A DNA stretch of 42,583 bases from CAYQTL01 sp964420405. Lineage in GTDB: Bacteria > Acidobacteriota > Thermoanaerobaculia > Thermoanaerobaculales > Sulfomarinibacteraceae. Of this stretch, positions 27,196 to 35,320 are shown piece by piece. Every line of letters begins with the position of its first letter. The first letter of the stretch is position 1. The DNA lies in contig CAYQTL010000034.1 in assembly GCA_964420405.1 (NCBI GenBank), forward strand, positions 1-42,583, in the 5' to 3' direction. A program made the position numbers and the translations under genes. Below the pieces are notes generated by a model. The model searched no databases, was not told the origin of the DNA, and saw nothing but the letters and a program-made list of their open reading frames with translations.

Positions 27196-27591
27196 CTACG
27201 CCGGAACCGCCTTGTGGCCGTAGAAGATCACGCCGGCCTCGCCGTCCCAGCAGACGCGCCGGAACTCGAGGCGGACGGGCATCCCGATCTCGATCGACGA
27301 CGGGTCGGCGACATCGCCGATCTGCACCATCACGCGGACGCCGTTGTCGAGCTCCACGAGGGCGATCGGCAGCGGCGTCTGCTCGGTGAAGCCCGCCGGC
27401 GGGACGCGCACGACGGTGAAGGTCACGACCTTCCCGCTGCGCGGCAGCGCCACGTCGGAGAACGAGCGGGCGCCACACGACGGGCAGCGGTCCCGAGGGG
27501 GATAGAGGATCTTCTCGCAGGCCTCGCACTTGCTGGCCTCGAGGCGGTACCGCTGGGGGAACTCACGCCAGGCACGGGCCGGGGACTGCAT
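27196..27591 (-). CDS. DUF35 OB-fold/zinc-ribbon protein, partner of thiolase
   Basis: A 131-residue protein with an N-terminal rubredoxin-like zinc ribbon (Cys22, Cys25, Cys36 and Cys39: KCEACEKILYPPRDRCPSCGA) and a DUF35 OB-fold (GKVVTFTVVRVPP, ALVELDNGVRVMVQI, PVRLEFRRV). In archaea this protein bridges acetoacetyl-CoA thiolase and HMG-CoA synthase in one complex, holding the CoA intermediate between the two sites. The order here, synthase-thiolase-DUF35, is that of the archaeal operon. Its ATG overlaps the thiolase stop by one base (TGATG), and GGAGGTGGAG precedes it. It is the last gene of the operon; a terminator follows. Confidence 0.9.
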   Translation of the reverse strand: MQSPARAWREFPQRYRLEASKCEACEKILYPPRDRCPSCGARSFSDVALPRSGKVVTFTVVRVPPAGFTEQTPLPIALVELDNGVRVMVQIGDVADPSSIEIGMPVRLEFRRVCWDGEAGVIFYGHKAVPA

Positions 27592-28751
27592 CACTCCACC
27601 TCCAGGATGTGCACGATCGAGCTGCCGCCGGAGCCGCCCATGTTCTGGGCCAGACCGACCCGCGCGCCCTGGACCTGGCGCTGGCCGGCGGTGCCGCGCA
27701 GCTGCGTCACGATCTCGGCGACCTGGGCGACACCGGTGGCGCCGACCGGGTGCCCCTTGGCCTTGAGGCCGCCGGAGGGGTTCACCGGGAGGCGTCCGCC
27801 GAGCGCGGTCAGCTTGCGCTCGGCCGCGGGGCCGCCGTCGCCGCGGTCGAAGAACCCGAGCGCCTCCGTCGCCATGATCTCGGCGATGGTGAAGCAGTCG
27901 TGGACCTCGGCGACGTGGACCTCCGACGGCTTCCGTCCCGCCATGGCGTAGGCGCGCTCGCCGGCGAGGCGGACCGCCCTGAGCTCCGTCAGGTCCTCGC
28001 GGTTGGCGAGGGTGATGGTGTCGGTGGCCATGCCCGAGCCGGTGATCCTCACCACCGGCGCGCCGGGCTTGAGCTTCTTCGCCATGTCGACCGACGCCAG
28101 CACCAGGGCGGCGGCGCCGTCGGTGATGGGCGAGCAGTCGAGCAGGTGCAGCGGGTCCGCGACCATGGTCGACGCCAGCACGTCCTCGACGGTCACCTTG
28201 AGGTGGTACTGGGCGTGGGGGTTGAGCAGGCCGTTGGCGTGGTTCTTCGCGGCCACCGCGGCGAGCTGCTGGACGGTCGTGCCGTACGCCTGCATGTGGG
28301 CCCGCGCCAGCATCGCGTACAGGCCGGGGAAGGTGATCCCGTGGAACCCCTCCCACTCCTGGTCGGCGGCGGTGCCGAGCGCGAAGGTGGCGTCCGCCCC
28401 GTCGACGTCGGTCATCTTCTCGACCCCGGTCACCAGCACGACGTCGGCCAGGCCCGACGCGATCTCGGCGAAGCCCGCCCTGACCGCGAGACCGCCGGAG
28501 GCGCAGGCCGACTCGAGCCGGGCGGCCGGCACGCCCGCCATGCCGAGCTCGTCGGCCAGCAGCGACGCCAGGTGCTCCTGACCGGTGAACAGGCCCGGCG
28601 CCATGCAGCCGACGGTGACCAGGTCGACCGCGTCGACCCCCGCGTCCTCGAGGGCGGCGGTCGCCGCCCGCGTCCACATCCGGCGCAGGGAGGTCTCCCA
28701 CAGCTCGCCGAACTCCACCAGTCCGATTCCGATGACAGCTACCTCTCCCAT
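27591..28751 (-). CDS. Acetoacetyl-CoA thiolase, archaeal/SCP-x type
   Basis: A 386-residue thiolase of the type joined to HMG-CoA synthase in archaea. Predicted reaction: two acetyl-CoA to acetoacetyl-CoA and CoA. The acyl-accepting Cys is Cys83 in ESACASGG. VHDCFTIAEIMATEALGFF holds a second conserved His/Cys pair, and the proton-relay His is in LKAKGHPVGATG. NMGGSGGSSIVHIL closes the chain. It begins 10 bases after the synthase stop and touches DUF35, so the three form one operon. A role in beta-oxidation-like steps is possible, since close relatives act on sterol or longer acyl-CoA, but the gene context points to the mevalonate route. Confidence 0.9.
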   Translation of the reverse strand: MGEVAVIGIGLVEFGELWETSLRRMWTRAATAALEDAGVDAVDLVTVGCMAPGLFTGQEHLASLLADELGMAGVPAARLESACASGGLAVRAGFAEIASGLADVVLVTGVEKMTDVDGADATFALGTAADQEWEGFHGITFPGLYAMLARAHMQAYGTTVQQLAAVAAKNHANGLLNPHAQYHLKVTVEDVLASTMVADPLHLLDCSPITDGAAALVLASVDMAKKLKPGAPVVRITGSGMATDTITLANREDLTELRAVRLAGERAYAMAGRKPSEVHVAEVHDCFTIAEIMATEALGFFDRGDGGPAAERKLTALGGRLPVNPSGGLKAKGHPVGATGVAQVAEIVTQLRGTAGQRQVQGARVGLAQNMGGSGGSSIVHILEVE

Positions 28752-28761
28752 GCCGCCCCCC

Positions 28762-29820
28762 TCACTCCGCCATCCGGATCTTGCCGCGGAGCTTGGCGTA
28801 GGTGCCGTAGTCCACGTAGATCTTGTTCTCGTCGAGCTGCGGCCGGGTATGCGGCGCCAGTCCCTGGACCTCGGGCAGCCGGCCGGTCGCGCGGAGGACG
28901 AACGAGTCGGAGCCGGCGCCGGACCCGAACGAGGTGATCAGGATCAGGTCGCCGGGCGTCGCGATGTCGAGCACCGCCGTCAGACCGATCGGCGACGCGC
29001 CGGAGTAGGTGTTGCCGAGCCACGGCGACAGCCAGCCGGTCTCGAGCTGCGCGTCGGAGAACCCGAGCTTCCTGCCGACCCGCATCGGGAACTTGCCGTT
29101 GGGCTGGTGGAAGATGGCGTGGGCGAAGTCCTTCGGCTCCAGGCCGGCCTTCTCCATGATCCCCTTCGCCGAGCTCATGCTGTGGCGGAAGTACGCCGGC
29201 TCGCCGGTGAAGCGGCTGCCGTGGCGCGGGTAGTGCATGTACTCCCGGCGCCAGAAGTCCGGCGTGTCGGTGGTCCACGAGTAGGTGTGGAGCACCTCGG
29301 CCACGATCCGGTCCTCGTCGCCGCCGAACAGGAACGCGGCGGCGCCGGCTGCAGCCGAGTACTCGAGGGCGTCGCCGGGCGCCCCCTGGGAGGTGTCGGC
29401 GCCGATCCCCATGGCGTACCGCATCTCACCGGCCTTGACCAGCGCCTGGGCCAGGAACAGCCCCTCGGTGCCGGCCTTGCAGGCGAACTCGAGGTCCGCG
29501 ATGTGCAGCTCCGGGGTCGCGCCGATCGCCTCGGCGACGATGGTGCCGGACGGCTTGACCGCGTAGGGGTGCGACTCGGAGCCGATGTACAGGGCGCCGA
29601 TCTCGGCCGCCGTCACCCCGCCCGAACGGGCCAGGGCGTGGCGGGCCGCCTCCACCGACATCGTCACCGTGTCCTCGTCGGCTCCGGGGACCGACTTCTC
29701 GAACAGCTTCAGCCCCCGCTGGTACGACGGGGCGTCGGCGCCCCACACCTTGGCGATCTCCTCGAGCTTGATCCGGCGCCTCGGGATGAACGCGCCGTAG
29801 CCCACGATGCCCACGCTCAT
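28762..29820 (-). CDS. Hydroxymethylglutaryl-CoA synthase, archaeal type
   Basis: A 352-residue enzyme of the thiolase superfamily that condenses acetyl-CoA with acetoacetyl-CoA to HMG-CoA, the first committed intermediate of the mevalonate pathway. Length and motifs are those of the archaeal group: VGIVGYGAFIPRRRI at the start, GSESHPYAVKP with the catalytic Glu82, LEFACKAGTEGL with the nucleophile Cys114, and IFHQPNGKFP with His238. GLTAVLDIATPGDLILITSFGSGAGSDSF ends the core. The ATG at 29820 follows TGGAGGG, and a good promoter lies 50-90 bases upstream. First gene of a three-gene operon. HMG-CoA reductase and mevalonate kinase are not in the window, so the full pathway is unproven here. 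Confidence 0.9.
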   Translation of the reverse strand: MSVGIVGYGAFIPRRRIKLEEIAKVWGADAPSYQRGLKLFEKSVPGADEDTVTMSVEAARHALARSGGVTAAEIGALYIGSESHPYAVKPSGTIVAEAIGATPELHIADLEFACKAGTEGLFLAQALVKAGEMRYAMGIGADTSQGAPGDALEYSAAAGAAAFLFGGDEDRIVAEVLHTYSWTTDTPDFWRREYMHYPRHGSRFTGEPAYFRHSMSSAKGIMEKAGLEPKDFAHAIFHQPNGKFPMRVGRKLGFSDAQLETGWLSPWLGNTYSGASPIGLTAVLDIATPGDLILITSFGSGAGSDSFVLRATGRLPEVQGLAPHTRPQLDENKIYVDYGTYAKLRGKIRMAE

Positions 29821-29879
29821 AGGCCCTCCAAATGGTTGAGATCCAGTCGCTTGACGCGTCGCGCGTGCAACACCGGCCG

Positions 29880-29908
29880 AGTGTAGCGACGCCGGTTGTG
29901 GCTGTAAA
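29880..29908 (-). promoter_or_regulatory. Sigma-70-type promoter of the HMG-CoA synthase operon
   Basis: On the minus strand TTTACA (29903-29908) and TACACT (29880-29885) are separated by exactly 17 bases. Transcription would start near 29873, giving a leader of about 53 bases. This is the best sigma-70 match I found in the window. Confidence 0.7.
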
Positions 29909-29933
29909 GGAAGTGGTGGGGCGGCTGTCGCCT

Positions 29934-29952
29934 CCGAACCCGATCCCGGCTC
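29934..29952 (+). repeat. GATCCC array, short left arm of inverted pair
   Basis: Three units (CCGAACCCGATCCCGG), partner of the G-rich array at 30013-30048 across a 60-base spacer. Confidence 0.6.
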
Positions 29953-30012
29953 GGCGCGGGGCAGTCGACCCACCGGTCGCCGCGAGCTCGCGGCCGACCC
30001 CGGTGCGAGCTG

Positions 30013-30048
30013 ATCGGGATCGGGATCGGGAACGGGATCGGGATCGGA
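30013..30048 (+). repeat. GGGATC array, right arm, abutting the M24 promoter
   Basis: Five GGG tracts at 6-bp spacing from 30016, then GG. It ends 13 bases before a TACAAT box, so it covers the place where a -35 box would be. Confidence 0.8.
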
Positions 30049-30061
30049 CAGAAAGCCCCGG

Positions 30062-30067
30062 TACAAT
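30062..30067 (+). promoter_or_regulatory. -10 box for the M24 peptidase gene
   Basis: TACAAT, one base from consensus. Start near 30074 would leave a leader of about 16 bases that holds the ribosome site GGAGG. The -35 position falls at the edge of the hexamer array. Confidence 0.5.
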
Positions 30068-30089
30068 CCTGCGGCACTGGAGGCGGAGG

Positions 30090-31397
30090 ATGGCGCACAG
30101 GGACATGCGAGGCGGCAACTACGCGGCCCGGCTGCAGGGGACCGAGGTGTACCGCGAGCGGCGGCGGCGGCTCGGCGAGCGGGTCGGCGAGGGGACAATC
30201 GTGCTGTGGGGGGCGGGGGACGACCGCGGCTCGGGAGACGTCGGGACGTTCCGGCAGGACCCGGTCTTCTTCTACCTGACCGGGGTCGAGCTGCCCAACG
30301 CCGCGGTCGTGATCCGGCCTCACGAGGGTTTCGAGGCGCTGTTCCTGCCGCCCCGCGACCCGGCCGTCGAGGTGTGGACCGGTCCCAAGTGGGGGCCCGG
30401 CGACGAGGCGGCGGCGGCGCTCGGATTCGACGAGGTGCTCTCCACCTCGCCCTCGACCGTCGTGCTCGACGCCCGGCGGCGGCCGGTGCCGGGCCTCGAG
30501 GCGCGGCTGCAGGGCTGGCTGACGGAGCCCGGCGGGGCGCTGTGGACGCCGTTTCCCGCGGTGGCGGGGGGAGCCGAGCTGCCCGCAGCGCACCGGCGGG
30601 TGGCGCGGCTGCGGGATCGCACGCCGACGTTCGCCGTGCGTGATGTCGGTCCGCTGCTCGACGACCTCCGGATGCGCAAGGACGGCGGCGAGATCGAGCT
30701 GATGCGCACCGCTGTCGCCGCCACCGCCGAGGCCCACCGGCGGGCCGCCCGCACGATCCGGCCCGGCATCGCGGAGGGGGTGGTCGACGGCGTGGTCTAC
30801 GCGACGTTCCGCGAGCACGGCGCCGAGGGTGTCGCGTTCCCGACCATCGTCGGCTCCGGGTTCAACGGCACCACCCTGCACTACGACCAGAACGCGTGCC
30901 CGCTCGGCGCCGGCGAGCTGGTGGTGGTCGACATCGGAGCGCGCTACGGCTACTACTGCGGCGACCTCACGCGGACCTATCCGGTGGACGGCGGTTTCGC
31001 GCCGCGCCAGCGAGAGCTCTACGACCTCGTGCTCGAGGCCCACGAGCGGGTGCAGGCGGCGATCCGGCCGGGGACGACCATCTTCGAGCTGCGCACGATC
31101 GCGTACCAGACCTTCGAGGACTCGCCCCTCAGGGACGCCTCCGGAGACCGCCTCGGACAGTACTTCCTGCACGGCCTCGGCCACTTCCTCGGCCTCGACG
31201 CCCACGACCCGGGCGGCGACCACGTGGTCCTGGAGCCGGGCATGGTGATCACCAACGAGCCGGGCCTGTACCTTCCCGGCGAGGGCATCGGCATCCGGAT
31301 CGAGGACGACCACCTGGTGACGCCGGAGGGCCAGGAGAACCTGTCGGCCGACCTGCCTCGCACCGCCGACGAGGTGGTGGCGATGATGCGGGGGTAG
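30090..31397 (+). CDS. M24 family Xaa-Pro aminopeptidase
   Basis: A 435-residue metallopeptidase that removes an N-terminal residue next to proline. The N-terminal creatinase-like domain (about 1-180) has DPVFFYLTGVELPNAAVVI and the PepP-type opening YRERRRRLGERV. The catalytic domain shows the metal ligands in order: VVVDIGARYGYYCGDLTRTYP (two Asp), LHGLGHFLGLDAHD (His), ITNEPGLYLP (Glu) and GIRIEDDHLVT (Glu). All five are present. There is no signal peptide, so it is cytoplasmic and could finish peptides released by proteases such as tricorn. The ATG at 30090 is preceded by GGAGGCGGAGG. Confidence 0.93.
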   Translation: MAHRDMRGGNYAARLQGTEVYRERRRRLGERVGEGTIVLWGAGDDRGSGDVGTFRQDPVFFYLTGVELPNAAVVIRPHEGFEALFLPPRDPAVEVWTGPKWGPGDEAAAALGFDEVLSTSPSTVVLDARRRPVPGLEARLQGWLTEPGGALWTPFPAVAGGAELPAAHRRVARLRDRTPTFAVRDVGPLLDDLRMRKDGGEIELMRTAVAATAEAHRRAARTIRPGIAEGVVDGVVYATFREHGAEGVAFPTIVGSGFNGTTLHYDQNACPLGAGELVVVDIGARYGYYCGDLTRTYPVDGGFAPRQRELYDLVLEAHERVQAAIRPGTTIFELRTIAYQTFEDSPLRDASGDRLGQYFLHGLGHFLGLDAHDPGGDHVVLEPGMVITNEPGLYLPGEGIGIRIEDDHLVTPEGQENLSADLPRTADEVVAMMRG

Positions 31398-31433
31398 GGC
31401 AGCGGAAGCGGGCTCGCCCGGAACGGCGCCGAC

Positions 31434-31493
31434 ATCCGATCCCGGTCCCGTTCCTGCTCCGATCCCGATCCCGATCCCGATCCCGTTCCCGAT
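31434..31493 (+). repeat. GATCCC array, left arm of inverted pair
   Basis: About ten period-6 units; the cleanest part is 31459-31492. Its order of variants (CCGATC..CCGGTCCCGTTCC, then repeated CCGATC, then CCGTTC) is very close to the array at 12596-12659, suggesting the two share an origin. Confidence 0.8.
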
Positions 31494-31596
31494 GGTCTCC
31501 CCGCGAGGAGCGACCGGGCGAACGGCGAGCGCCTCGAGGCTGCGCTCGCAGTGCTCGTGCCCGGGGGAGGCGGTTCCGTTCCGAGGGCTGACATCC

Positions 31597-31640
31597 GGAT
31601 CGGACCAGGGATCGGACAGGGGAGCGGACAGGGGAGCGGA
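31597..31640 (+). repeat. 12-bp-period G-rich array, right arm
   Basis: Three full 12-bp units plus one partial: GGATCGGACCAG, GGATCGGACAGG, GGAGCGGACAGG, GGAGCGGA. It looks like a hexamer array that later spread as doubled units. It ends 44 bases before the kinase -10 box. Confidence 0.7.
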
Positions 31641-31683
31641 AAACGACCCGGAGCCGGCCGGCCGGGACCCAGTCGGCCGACCG

Positions 31684-31689
31684 TATACT
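31684..31689 (+). promoter_or_regulatory. -10 box of the sensor kinase gene, leaderless start
   Basis: TATACT is seven bases before the GTG at 31697, so transcription would begin at the start codon. No ribosome site is seen. No clear -35 box is present. Confidence 0.45.
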
Positions 31690-31696
31690 CGGACCC

Positions 31697-34600
31697 GTGA
31701 CCTCGGTGTGGCGTGAGCCGGGACCGGCACGGGCGTGGTGGCTCGCGTTCGCCGTGCTGGCGGTCTCCGGGCCGTGGCCCGGCTGGACGCCGCCGGTGTG
31801 GGCGCTGCTCGGTCTGGCGGCGGCGGCCGTCGCCGTCGCCCGGCCCCGGGGGGGCGCCCTGGTGGCGTGGGCCGCGGCGGTGGTCGCCGTGCTCGCCGCG
31901 GTCGCCGTTCGTCCCGCTCCCGCGCCGGAGACCGGGGCTCTGACCGACGGCCTCCGGCGGCACTGTCGCTCGATGCTCGACCTCGCGGAGGAGCTGCGCC
32001 GCTCCGCCGCGCTGGAGCGGCTGTTCGCCGCCAGCGGCGAGGTGCTCGACCCGAGCACGCCGTTCGAGCTGCTCGAGGCCGCCGCCGGTGCCGCGCCCGG
32101 GCGCACGGTCTACCTGGCGGACGACCGCGGCCGGCTGGTGGCCTGGGGCGGCGAGCCCCGCCGCTACCCCCACACGCTGCGGCCCTTCGGCGAGCGGCGG
32201 TGGGCGGTCGCGTGGACCGCGGACGGCGGCGTGCTGGCGGTGCGGGAGCCGCTGATCCAGCAGGGCCGGCTGGTGGGGGCCGTGACGGTGGCGGACCACC
32301 GGGCGCGGACCGGACCGGAGGCCTGGGGCATGACGCCGGGGCCGGGTTGGTGGCTCGAGCTGGGCGCGGCGCCGTCGGCGACCACGGTCCGGCCGGCTCG
32401 CTTCCCCGGCGTCGAGGTGCCGCTGCGGGTCGTTCCCGACCCGGCCGGCTGCCCTTCCCCGCCGCGGTGGCTGCCGTGGCTGGTGGCGGTGGTGGCGGCG
32501 CTCCGCTGGCGGCCGTCGCTGTCGTGGCCGTTCCTGGCGGCCGGGGGGGCGTCGCTCCTGGCCGAGCCGGGCTGCGCCGACGGTGCGGCGATCGCGACCC
32601 TGGTGATGGCGGCCGCCGCCTCGGTCGGCCGCGTCGCGGCGGCGGCCTCGCGAGGCTGGAGTCGGCTGTGGGTCGCCGCCGGTCTGACCGCGGCGCTCGC
32701 GACGACCCTCGCGCTGCCGGACCGGCCGTTGGGGTCGTGGCTGCCGGCCCACCTGCTGGAGCCGGGGTGGGGCGGGGCGTGGATGGTGGCCGTGGCGTGG
32801 ATCGTGGCGGGATGGCCGGAGCTCGGCCGGCGGGCGTCACTCGGCCTCGGCCGCCGGCTGGCGGTGGCGGCCGGGCTCGCCGTCCTCGCGGTCCTGGTCG
32901 AGGTGGCGGCGATCGCCGTCGACCTGCGGCGGGGGCGCGACGAGCGCCCGCCACCGCCGGCGTCGACCGCCCAGGTGGAGCTGGATCGCGTGCTGCCGGC
33001 GCCGGTCGACGAGGTCTGGCTGGCCGACCTCGCGCCGCTGCTCGCCCGCCGGTGGGGCCTGGACCGCGGCGTCGCGCCGTCGGAGCTTCTCGTGACCGAT
33101 GCGGAGGGCCGGCAGGTGTCGCGCTGGGGCGACCTCGCGCCGGCGGGCGACGAGGTCCGGCTGGTGACGAGCTCGCCGGCGGGCGCCGGGCTCTCGCTGC
33201 AGCTGTGGACCACCGAGCCTCCGTGGAACCTGCTGGCGGACTGGCACAGCGGCGAGCCGAGCGGCGCCGCCGCCGAGGAGGCGGTGTGGTTCGCCGTGTT
33301 CGACCGGGCGGGAACGGTCGTGGCGACACTGCACCCGCAGGTCGCGGCACTCGACCCGTCGGTGGCCGGCAGGCTGCTGCACGCGGGCGGCGGCTGGCGC
33401 TGGCTGGAGGTGGGCGAGCTCCGGCGCCCGGCATGGATCTGGCGCGCGGGTGACGTCCTGGTCGCCGCCATCGCACTCCCACCCGCCCCGTCGGTGTGGG
33501 TGGTCCAGGCGGCGGTGGCGTGGGTGTGGGCGCTGCTGGGCTCGCTGATCGCGGCTCCGCCGGTGGTCCGCCGGGAGATGGCGACCACCTTCGGGGGCCG
33601 GTTGCGGCTGCTGGTTGCCGGCGGGATCGTCCTGCCGCTGGTGATCCTCACGCTGTTCCTGCACCTGCGGCTGCGGCGGGAGGAGCAGCGGCTGGAGCAG
33701 GTCACCGGCCTGGAGGGACTGCGCTCCGCGCGCTACGCCACCACGCACCTGGCCGGCGGCGTGCCGGTGGACGACGAGCTGGCGCGCTGGCTGGCGCGGG
33801 GGTGGAGCGGAGAGGTGACCCTGTTCGACGGGACCGACCCGATCGCCGTGTCCCGCCGCGACCTGATGGCGACCGGCGTCCTGCCGGAGCTGCCGACGGC
33901 CGCGGCGTACCCGGCCTACCTCGTGGGGCGCGACGTGGCGGTGGTGCACGACGCAGGGCGCAGGCTGGTCGCGGCGGCGCCCGTGACGCTGCAGGAACGA
34001 CGCCTGCTGCTGCAGCTGTACCGCTCGGACCCGGTGCGGGCGCAGCGCGGGCCCGGCGCGGTCGACTGGCTGCTCACCGGAGCGCTGCTGGCGGCGCTTC
34101 TGACCCTCGTCGCCACGTCCCGCATCGAGCAGCGGCTGTCGGCCTCCCTGAGGGATCTGGTGGGCGTGGCCCGACGCCTGCTCGACGGCCAGCCGCCAGG
34201 TGAGGTCCGGCGACCGCCCGAGACCGACCTCGCCGAGGTGCTGGCGGCGGTCACGAGCATGAGTGCGGAGGTCCGGGAGCGGGAGCGGGTGCTGCGGCAC
34301 CAGGAGGAGCTGCTACGCATCACCCTCGCGACTCTCGGTCCCGCGGTGCTGGTCCTCGATCCCCACGGACGGCGCCGGTTCGCCAACCCGAGTGCGGAGC
34401 GCCTCCACGCCGAGCACGGCGACCTGCTGGACCGCGTGATCGGGGAGGTGGCGCCGGCTGCGACCGCCCCGTGCGGACCGGTCTCCGAGACGGTGCGGCC
34501 GGTGCCGGGGCGGGAGCTGACGTGGCGGATCGGGGTCGCGCCGGTGCCGCTGCCCGACGGCGGCGCGGGCAGGGTGGCGGTGGTGGACGACGTGACCGAG

Positions 34601-35311
34601 GTGGTGCGGGCCGATCGCCTGAGCCAGCTCGCGCAGCTGGCGCGGATCGTCGCCCACGAGGTCAAGAACCCGCTGACGCCGATCCGGCTGTGGGTGCAGG
34701 AGCTCGAGGAGGCGCGGCGCCGCGGCGCCGAGGATCTCGACGAGCTCCTCGAGGAGGCCTGCGGCGAGATCGGCCGCCAGGTGGAACGCCTCCAGGAGAC
34801 GGCGAGCTCGTTCTCGAACCTGGTGGCACTGGAGCGGTGGGAGCCCGAGCCCGTGGACCTCGGCGAGCTGCTCCACGAGACCGTCGAGGGTCTCGGCGTG
34901 CTGCGCCGGCGGGGGATCGGGCTCTCGGTGACGGAGCCGGTGGGAGAGCCGCTGGTGGTGGTCGGAGACCGGCAGTGGATGCGGCGGGCGGTCGACAACC
35001 TGGTCAAGAACAGCATCGACGCCCTCGGCGAGGAAGGAGGAGAGATCCGGGTCGACGTCCTGCGGGAGGGCGTGGCCGCGGTCCTGCAGGTCGAGGACAC
35101 CGCCGGAGGCGTTCCCGAGAGCCAGCTCAAGGAGCTGTTCTCGCCCCGCTTCTCGACCACCACCGCCGGCTCCGGCCTCGGGCTGGCGTTGGTCCACCAG
35201 GTGGTCGCCCGCTGCCACGGCGAGGTCACCGCCGCCAACGGGACCACCGGGCTGGTCGTCCGGCTGCGGCTTCCGCTCCGGGGCGCGCCCTCGCAGCCGA
35301 GTCCGGGGTAG
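31697..35311 (+). CDS. NtrY-like membrane sensor histidine kinase, very large
   Basis: A 1204-residue kinase, far longer than the usual 600-800 for NtrY relatives. Residues 15-75 hold two or three membrane helices; a soluble sensor-like part follows (about 85-250), then a second helix block (about 255-415), a periplasmic or extracytoplasmic part (about 430-600) and two further helices flanking a third loop. A HAMP-like stretch and PAS domain (about 870-970; LGPAVLVLDPHGRRRFANPS) lead to the HisKA motif ARIVAHEVKNPLTPIRLW with His987. The ATPase has NLVKNSIDAL, VEDTAGGVP (G1 box with Ala in the third place) and GSGLGLALVHQVV. The GTG start directly follows a TATACT box. No response regulator adjoins, so it is an orphan kinase. 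The lipoprotein gene starts nine bases on. Confidence 0.88.
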   Translation: MTSVWREPGPARAWWLAFAVLAVSGPWPGWTPPVWALLGLAAAAVAVARPRGGALVAWAAAVVAVLAAVAVRPAPAPETGALTDGLRRHCRSMLDLAEELRRSAALERLFAASGEVLDPSTPFELLEAAAGAAPGRTVYLADDRGRLVAWGGEPRRYPHTLRPFGERRWAVAWTADGGVLAVREPLIQQGRLVGAVTVADHRARTGPEAWGMTPGPGWWLELGAAPSATTVRPARFPGVEVPLRVVPDPAGCPSPPRWLPWLVAVVAALRWRPSLSWPFLAAGGASLLAEPGCADGAAIATLVMAAAASVGRVAAAASRGWSRLWVAAGLTAALATTLALPDRPLGSWLPAHLLEPGWGGAWMVAVAWIVAGWPELGRRASLGLGRRLAVAAGLAVLAVLVEVAAIAVDLRRGRDERPPPPASTAQVELDRVLPAPVDEVWLADLAPLLARRWGLDRGVAPSELLVTDAEGRQVSRWGDLAPAGDEVRLVTSSPAGAGLSLQLWTTEPPWNLLADWHSGEPSGAAAEEAVWFAVFDRAGTVVATLHPQVAALDPSVAGRLLHAGGGWRWLEVGELRRPAWIWRAGDVLVAAIALPPAPSVWVVQAAVAWVWALLGSLIAAPPVVRREMATTFGGRLRLLVAGGIVLPLVILTLFLHLRLRREEQRLEQVTGLEGLRSARYATTHLAGGVPVDDELARWLARGWSGEVTLFDGTDPIAVSRRDLMATGVLPELPTAAAYPAYLVGRDVAVVHDAGRRLVAAAPVTLQERRLLLQLYRSDPVRAQRGPGAVDWLLTGALLAALLTLVATSRIEQRLSASLRDLVGVARRLLDGQPPGEVRRPPETDLAEVLAAVTSMSAEVRERERVLRHQEELLRITLATLGPAVLVLDPHGRRRFANPSAERLHAEHGDLLDRVIGEVAPAATAPCGPVSETVRPVPGRELTWRIGVAPVPLPDGGAGRVAVVDDVTEVVRADRLSQLAQLARIVAHEVKNPLTPIRLWVQELEEARRRGAEDLDELLEEACGEIGRQVERLQETASSFSNLVALERWEPEPVDLGELLHETVEGLGVLRRRGIGLSVTEPVGEPLVVVGDRQWMRRAVDNLVKNSIDALGEEGGEIRVDVLREGVAAVLQVEDTAGGVPESQLKELFSPRFSTTTAGSGLGLALVHQVVARCHGEVTAANGTTGLVVRLRLPLRGAPSQPSPG

Positions 35312-35320
35312 CATGGGCCG

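Larger units (their letters stand above)
31398..31696. other. Intergenic region with paired arrays before the sensor kinase
   Basis: These 299 bases hold a C-rich array (31434-31493), a spacer of about 100 bases, a 12-bp-period G-rich array (31597-31640) and the kinase promoter box. No coding frame with protein character is present. Confidence 0.6.

Noticed and set aside
29817..33482. A 1221-residue minus-strand frame opposite M24 and the kinase
   Set aside because: Composition is Arg/Pro/Ala low-complexity and it crosses two well-supported genes.
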